This document shows, in pieces, positions 57,791 to 64,000 of a stretch of DNA of 64,000 nt. The stretch spans positions 20,648,815 through 20,712,814 of the forward strand of contig CM063244.1 of NCBI GenBank assembly GCA_032158295.1. The letters are read 5' to 3'. Origin of the DNA: Pycnopodia helianthoides (taxonomy: Eukaryota > Echinodermata > Asteroidea > Forcipulatida > Asteriidae). Position numbers and translations under genes: made by a program. The notes below the pieces were generated by a model that saw nothing but the letters and a program-made list of their open reading frames with translations, was not told the origin of the DNA and did not search any database. Numbering within the stretch: position 1 is the stretch's first letter; each line of letters starts with the position of its first letter.

Positions 57791-58239
57791 CAGAAGCTGC
57801 TCGAGCGACTCCATAAACTTTTTTTAATTTACACATTGCATCATCAGAGTTCATTCGGCTTGTGGCTTCGACTTCCTGACTTTGAGTCGTGTCTGCCCTT
57901 TCACTCTTGCTGGGCACGAGCGGAGTCTGCCCTGACTGAGATAAATAGCGCTTGTGACTTGCCTTCTGTTTGGACCAAATATCTTTAACACGCTAAATGA
58001 CAGTTAGTTCACGTCTTTAACAATTTTAACTCAGTATGAAAATCCACTAACAAAAATCCCTTAATCAGCAAAACAACCCGGACACATCACAAGTCTGCCT
58101 GTGAACGAGCAAACAGTACGCTAAGAAACAAACATCTCGACAATACTTTCATTTGCCTCAGGTAAATATAGCTGTTCCGCGCCACCTGCAAACAAACGTC
58201 ATTAAATTGTACAGCGAGTCAATTTCAACTGATTCCGCT

Positions 58240-58420
58240 TCTCCTGTATAGGTTTTGGCGATGCGGGTCGGAGTGCCACACCTTGCTGGAAACGAGGCAA
58301 AGACGCTGGAGACAAGCCAGCGACCCTGAGAGCACCTGCAGCGGCAATTCCCCTAATGATGCGGGTGACTCTCCTCCCGGCCGGCCGCAGTCGGCAAACC
58401 TTGGAGAGATAAGTGGTTTG
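58240..58420. promoter_or_regulatory. GC-rich patch, candidate promoter or non-coding first exon
   Basis: A stretch with many CpGs (for example CTCCCGGCCGGCCGCAG) in otherwise AT-rich DNA, 7 kb upstream of the contactin start codon. Contactin genes often have distant 5' untranslated exons, so it could be one, but no transcript evidence is available. Confidence 0.25.
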
Positions 58421-60615
58421 AAGCCTCTTATGTGTAATGTACAGGTACTAGTCAAACATGATGTAATCGTGCCGCCGGGGCAGCCATGTTGAGATATGAG
58501 AGAAGGGAGGGGCTGATCCACAAACGTGAATATCACTCGAGTGTGAATTCAAACAAATGTCCGTCAATCAGGTCCACAGGAACCCTATCAAAGACCAATT
58601 GACTTCCACTGACTGGTTTGGGCCATCAAACTTAAATGCAAATAACGAAGTAATAACTGAAAGAATAATGATTGGGTAGTTTCTATTTATGAAGAAAATA
58701 GAATCAGCTGTTGCAAACTGCTTTCCGACTAAAATGGCCGATGCTTCATGACCTCACCACTTTGACTCTTGCAGAGTCTTTCTCAAAGGCTAAACTCTGC
58801 CATGGTCGAAACGAAAAGCCATTAACCTTCTTCTTTTTCTTTCTGTTTTGGCAGTTTGAGTTATGACAACACTTTACTTGTCATTCTAACACAACAACTG
58901 AGATTCTTTATTTAAAAATAATAGAGTCTGTTTTTATGAAGGTATCCTCAACCCAATAAGGAAAATTTATGTTCAGTCTTTATAAAGAATTTTAAAAAGT
59001 ACACAACATACCCCTAGCTACTGCACTTGTGCACAAGTTGCACTTTTGCTAAACCTCTGAAGTTGAACTACAACCAAAAGGACCTGACAAGATAAACATC
59101 AGTGTGACTTTCTACCAACCAGGAAAACAACAGTTTTTTATCTTGGCCACTGAGAAAGCTGATTGCACAATCTATTGTCACGTAACTGTTTCAGGAAGGT
59201 GTTTGATTTCAGCTACATCCTGATATCCAAGTGTAACTTCAAACAGTCCCTGGGAAAAGTCTCTGGTATTGGTTATAAGTTAATACAATGACACGTGAGC
59301 TGCCAAGTTTATTCCACTCCTGTGCCAAGCTAAACAATGACTACATGTATGTAAGAAAACAAGCTGACAAGTTGGCAAGAATGTTGCCTAATAAAGCATG
59401 CATCAAAAGATCTCCCTTGCTCAGGCAAAAGTGCCTTCCTAATCTCAAATACAATCAACATGGACTTTCTCTGGCTGTGGCAATGACCTAATTGGCTTTG
59501 AACACATGTAGGGCACACATGACAATACAAAATCATTTTAACAATAGACACTTAAATAAATATTGACAGCGCGACCATGCATATGACTGATTATTATTTA
59601 TCACTGTACCCAGACTCTCTCTTAGAAGAAACTTGTCTGCCAATGTATGATGAGTTTTGCACATGTGACCTTGACCATGTACACATGTAGAAACCGGCAG
59701 TCATGCCAGTCCTAAGCCTGTTTTGTCCACCACGCTACATTTGTACATGTAGGTGTTCATGCAATGCCTATTTGCACAGGGTGTACAGTGTACTGCACAC
59801 AAATGATACATTAACCCGAAAAGCACAACTCCTTCAATATCCTCTTTGCCAAAGTGAAAGAATTTGGACAACTTGGGCTATTGATCAGGGCACAGTGCAG
59901 TAAAGGAGGACCCAGAAGCATTTGGGCAATAATGGGTTTCTGCTGTGAGAAGATTTTGAAGGAATTGGACTATCAGGCTGTTTTGGGGGCAGGGAGGAAA
60001 TAGAAGGATTTGTGCCGTTTGCCGTTTGGCCAAAATGGGATTCCGAAAGATATGGGCTGTTGGAGGATGGGAATGTGATGATGAAGCCTGTCACAAGAGG
60101 GCTTAGAGAAATTTGAGCCCCTGAGCTTTTGACTCTCTACTTCTGAAGGATAAAGGAGGATTTGTGCTATGCATTTAAGCAAACGGGTCTAGTCTGTTAG
60201 GGCTAAGTTGAAGTATGAGAATTTATGTACATTTTGCTGAAGTTCACAGGCTCAAGTCAAATACACCCGTCAACAATTGCATGGATGTAATCAAAAGTAA
60301 CAATTTTGTTCGCCTCTAATGCATAGTTTGTTATAGGTTCCCATATGGTCTCATCCATAATCCATCATGTTTTGTTTTTAATTCATTACATCACCCCAAG
60401 GACTAATGATGTACACTCTTGTGGATATTTTCCTTGCAGATGGCCAACTTTAGAATAAAATACCACCAAATCAATGACTATCTTAATTGCTTTAGACAGG
60501 GTTCAACTTTCTGTATGTTCCATAATAAAAAAAATAAGCAAATTCTTGGGTTACCCAATACAATCTGTATGTATAATGCAAAGCTCTTCTGAATCTTATA
60601 GGCCTAGACCCCTTG

Positions 60616-60745
60616 CATTGCCCGCCATCTTTGATGCAAACAATAGAAATGTGCACGCGTGTACGCGCTGCGCATGACACTCAGCCAACGATAGCTCTCC
60701 ACGCGTGCATGTTCCATCAGCAATGGCGGCCAATGCAAGAGGAAT
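60616..60745. mobile_element. GCCGCCATC...CACGCGTG MITE, copy 3
   Basis: TTGCATTGCCCGCCATCTTT at the left and CAATGGCGGCCAATGCAAG at the right are inverted ends; ACGCGTGTACGCGCTGCGC and AGCTCTCCACGCGTGC inside match the contactin-intron copies in opposite orientation. Confidence 0.65.
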
Positions 60746-61910
60746 CACAATTCCTCACACAGAATGCCGAAAGATCTTAAGCTGTTTTGCCCCCACCCAA
60801 TTCAGCAAAACTTAGGGATCAATGCAAAAAATCGAGAAGACCTTGTGAGGAATTCTAAGGAACATTTAGTAAAAGAGTCAAATTTATCTCCCCCAGCATA
60901 CGTATCAGCCTTTTTCTATGAACCTTGGAATATTTGATGAGAGACCTGTAGGATGTGTCATACCAGTGACAATGTATTGAATTGGTGAATCATCCTCGTA
61001 ATTCACGGTGACTGTAATCGTGACTGATGATGCCAAACACAAGAGAAGCCCGTGTCAAAGGTTTAGAGATAGACCGACCTTGAAGCTGGCTCTTCCCCGG
61101 ATAACTGGGTATTGAACGTATGGATTTCAATGGGGGGGAAAAAAATGCGCTTGAATCCCTCGTTCGGTACATGCGGTGTACTGTGTCTATTACAAAACAT
61201 GGGGTGTCACTATCTACAGGTGTGGAATGTAAATGTGTCACATTATCTTTAAGGGCGCCTCTGAAGAATAGCCACAAAAAAAATTCCTGGTAGGCACTGG
61301 CAGTGCACTTGCACGCAACAAAACATTCTAGTTCAACATCAACATGAGATTATATAAAATAAACTCAAAACTGAGTTAATCTCTAAAGGAAACAAACTAA
61401 TCAAAAAAATAAATCAGATTTCATGGTTTCTAACAACGATTAGTTTTCACTTTCTGATTGACTCTGCAAAACACACCTTGCTTCGTCCTTCGGTTTGCCG
61501 CTGTGTTTCTGGCAGTGGCTGCTGATTGCGCGGCAGCACCTTGTAAACCCTTATAAGGTGCTACATAACTGGGTCTCATAATTCAAAAACCCATCTTAAA
61601 AAATAACAATAAGCACTTAGAGATGCTGTAGCTAAAGCACTACATAAAATCTTATTATTATTATTATTAAAAAAGATGACTCTTGTTCAAAATTCAAATC
61701 TCAAAATTTGCTCACAGTCACACATAAATGCCCAAGACTCACAGTTTAACATAATATAGCCCCATGTACACGTACATTTACATAAAGCGATTGATTTGTT
61801 ATGAAATAACAAATCTCAATGCATACAAGTACTGTGTGGCTTGATCCAATCAAGGACACTCCGCACATAAATTACATGTAGGGCCTACATGTAAAGTCAG
61901 TCTCCAGATC

Positions 61911-62344
61911 TTAAAGGCAGGGTATACTTTGGGTAACAGTTAATGACCATAAAAACTTACTTGATAAGGAACACTGAAGAGCTGTTGATAGTATAAAACA
62001 TTGTGAGAAACGCCTCTCTTTGAAGTAGTGTAGTTTTAGAGAAAGAGGTCATTTTTTAGCCAACAAAATTTGAATCTGAGAAAGGATTCAGGCATGAAGC
62101 ATTAATGCACACAATTTTATGCAACAAAAGTGTCTTTTCTTTCATAGTTTTCTTGTAACTTTGCTGACCAATTGAGCCAAAATTTTCACTGGTTTGCTTT
62201 TTTACACAAATGTTGGGATACACCCAGTGAGGATACTTGTCTTTGACCAACAATTTTATCCAGCCTTTAATGCGAATAGTTGTTTCACATGCAGTGAACA
62301 GTTGTTCTATGACATACAAATGTACTCAGCATTATACCTTTCAA
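61911..62344. mobile_element. TTAA-type MITE, family E
   Basis: Begins TTAAAGGCAGGGTATACTTT and ends near TATACCTTTCAA. Internal 'gaccaattgagccaaaattttcac' type sequence resembles family B in order. Only one copy in the window, so the boundaries are approximate. Confidence 0.5.
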
Positions 62345-63574
62345 GTCTTTAATTTATCATTACTATCATCATATTATTATTATTAATATTATGACAACTA
62401 TCATGACAATCTCAATATGTGAAATGTTGCCTCTGTCGCCCCTGGTCTTGGCCTTGGTTCTCCCTTCACAAGTTTCCCATAGACTTTAAGGTTTTCCAAT
62501 GAAAGTGCCCTTTGCAAAAATGAAAATGGCCCTGCCCTCTCAAAGATGAAATTCCAGGCCTGTTGTATGTGAAAGCTCTGCTGAAAATGAAATTAATAAC
62601 ATCTGGAAGGTTGGAAACTTGGAAAGGAAAAAGCAAGCTCAAGGAAACAGCTACAGAAACTTCACAAAATATAGAGGTTTTTCTACTAGCTGAAAACCCT
62701 TCGCGAATTTTCCCCAAAATCAACAACAAACATTTCTTTAAAAGCTTAAATGGACAGAAGAAACATAACAACTTTCCTGTACTATAAAATAATGCTACTA
62801 CTTTAAAAAACAACTTGTTTCAATTTAACAATTAATTGATTGTTTCTCAGGGGGGAAGGGGGAACCACAAGGAAGAATTCCACAGGTCTGAATCAGAAAT
62901 AAAATTTTATGATGCAAAACACTTCAATGCAGTTAACTTCCAAAGCATTGCTGAAAAATGACTCACAAGTTTATTTCTGAGTCATAAAATACCCAAATAA
63001 CATGTGAAATAAAACTTCACAACTAGTGCTTCCAGATGAAATAAACACATCCGTAAACACTACTATGGCTAATGTAATGTACATATGGCAGAATAAGTGT
63101 CTACCCGTGAACTTTTTTGCATTTCTTAACAGGAAGTTTTGTCGCTTGCTGGTTACAAACATTTGCAAAACTATTTCCTGAGAATTTGCAAAATCACAGA
63201 GTTGTTTACTTAAAATGGCCTGCCAACAAAAGCATCAAAGTCAAATATATTTCTTTATGTACACTAGAAAGTCATAAAGTTGGTATACGCGGTTTCCGTG
63301 TAGGCCATTGTTTTGTTTTATTGAACAAGGTTTGGGGCTGTCGTTTTGTATTTTGTTTTTTTTTAGGTTATTACTTTAAAAAAAAACCTTTGGCACATCT
63401 TATCTCAACCTCAATACACGGTTTCACTTTGAAAGACTCCATGACGCAAGACCACTTTCCTTTTCCTAAAACATTCTCTAGGGTTAAAGGTACATGTCAC
63501 AGTTTACGCACTTGATAATGATCAAAATAACTCAAAATACCACTCTTAAATCTGGAAGCTTACTTTTCATTAAC

Positions 63575-63824
63575 CCTCTTTTCATTAACCCTCTCTGTCT
63601 GACCATTCAATACCATTCACTGTGGTTTTGAATGATAGATAAACTATGCCAGCCTGCAATATGATACCATGAGGGAATGCATGTACACAGTGCACTTCTG
63701 TGCACAGTTGTGCCACCGTACACAACCTTGGCAGTCCACAACCTTGGCAGTCGAATGGTTTCAAATGGTTGGTCAACTCACTGGAAAATGTTGCCAAGAG
63801 TCACTGACAGTAGGAGGGTTAAAC
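63575..63824. mobile_element. TTAACCCTCC-family MITE, inverted full copy
   Basis: Same element as 50196-50420 in the opposite orientation, ending CAGTAGGAGGGTTAAAC. It contains a small internal duplication (ACAACCTTGGCAGTC twice). Confidence 0.8.
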
Positions 63825-64000
63825 TTGGTACAAGTACAAACTTTTCTCAGATACACAAGAAGAAAATATTGTTCTCCAACACTCAGTTTCTTGTGTTTCA
63901 ATTGTCCAGGTTGAAACGAACACACATGATCATTCACAAACTCCCAACAACACTACTAATTTGCATGTTGTTTTCTCCCAAAAGAACCCACCTAACACTG

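Larger units (their letters stand above)
51278..64000. other. Upstream/intergenic region without convincing genes
   Basis: 12.7 kb with no supported coding exon. It holds a nested MITE pair at 53536-54103, a (CT)n run, GTACAT-rich and GACTTG-rich patches, a GC-rich patch at 58240-58420, a cacgcgtg-type element at 60616-60745, a TTAA-type MITE at 61911-62344 and a TTAACCCTCC element at the end. ORFs of 100-132 codons (53282, 55316, 58225, 62466, 63117) lack domains and overlap repeats. Confidence 0.5.

Noticed and set aside
58225..58536. 103-codon minus-strand ORF over the GC-rich patch
   Set aside because: High GC lowers stop-codon frequency, so an ORF of this length is expected by chance; the patch is better seen as a promoter or untranslated exon.
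63117..63515. 132-codon plus-strand ORF near the window end
   Set aside because: Crosses poly-T and poly-A tracts; no recognisable domain.

Overview
The window is nuclear DNA from an animal, most likely an echinoderm and plausibly a sea star. Genes are split by many introns with GT-AG borders. The background is AT-rich, the intergenic space is crowded with short inverted-repeat elements, and the protein families (contactin, monocarboxylate transporter, apple/PAN + farnesoic-acid-methyltransferase-like, saposin-like) fit a deuterostome invertebrate. The species assignment is inference; no database search was possible.

Five protein-coding genes can be assembled by reading splice sites and codon phase. 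(1) 148-3606, plus strand: a four-exon, 100-residue secreted saposin-like peptide with six cysteines and a TATA box. Its exons are so short that most never form a long ORF. (2) 6198-9506, minus strand: a complete four-exon SLC16/monocarboxylate-transporter-type protein of 455 residues. (3) 14133-15019, minus strand: a secreted PAN/apple plus FAMeT-like protein in two coding exons, carrying three apparent one-base indels. (4) 20388-21677, minus strand: an intronless rhodopsin-class GPCR of 429 residues that lacks the usual TM3 cysteine and TM5 proline. (5) 28352-51277, minus strand: a contactin-type adhesion receptor (signal peptide, 6 Ig, 4 FN3, GPI signal) spread over 18 coding exons and 23 kb, with three apparent one-base losses.

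The rest is repeat-rich. It holds a LINE 3' fragment, two tRNA-derived SINE pieces and several MITE families. The MITEs include TTAA-flanked fold-backs, a GGGTCA-rich family carrying an exact estrogen-response-element palindrome, a 590-bp GAGAGGTTTCGCAAG element, nested insertions, and elements ending next to splice donors. There are also a 490-bp 11-bp minisatellite, a 600-bp degenerate TTCAA array, a degenerate 43-55-bp tandem in the saposin-like gene, and simple CT and TTG microsatellites. From 51.3 kb to the end I find no convincing coding gene, only upstream DNA of the contactin gene with a GC-rich patch near 58.3 kb that could be a promoter or first exon.

The five genes look functionally unrelated, as expected in an animal genome: an immune-type effector peptide, a metabolite transporter, a secreted lectin-like or matrix protein, a receptor and a neural or epithelial adhesion molecule.
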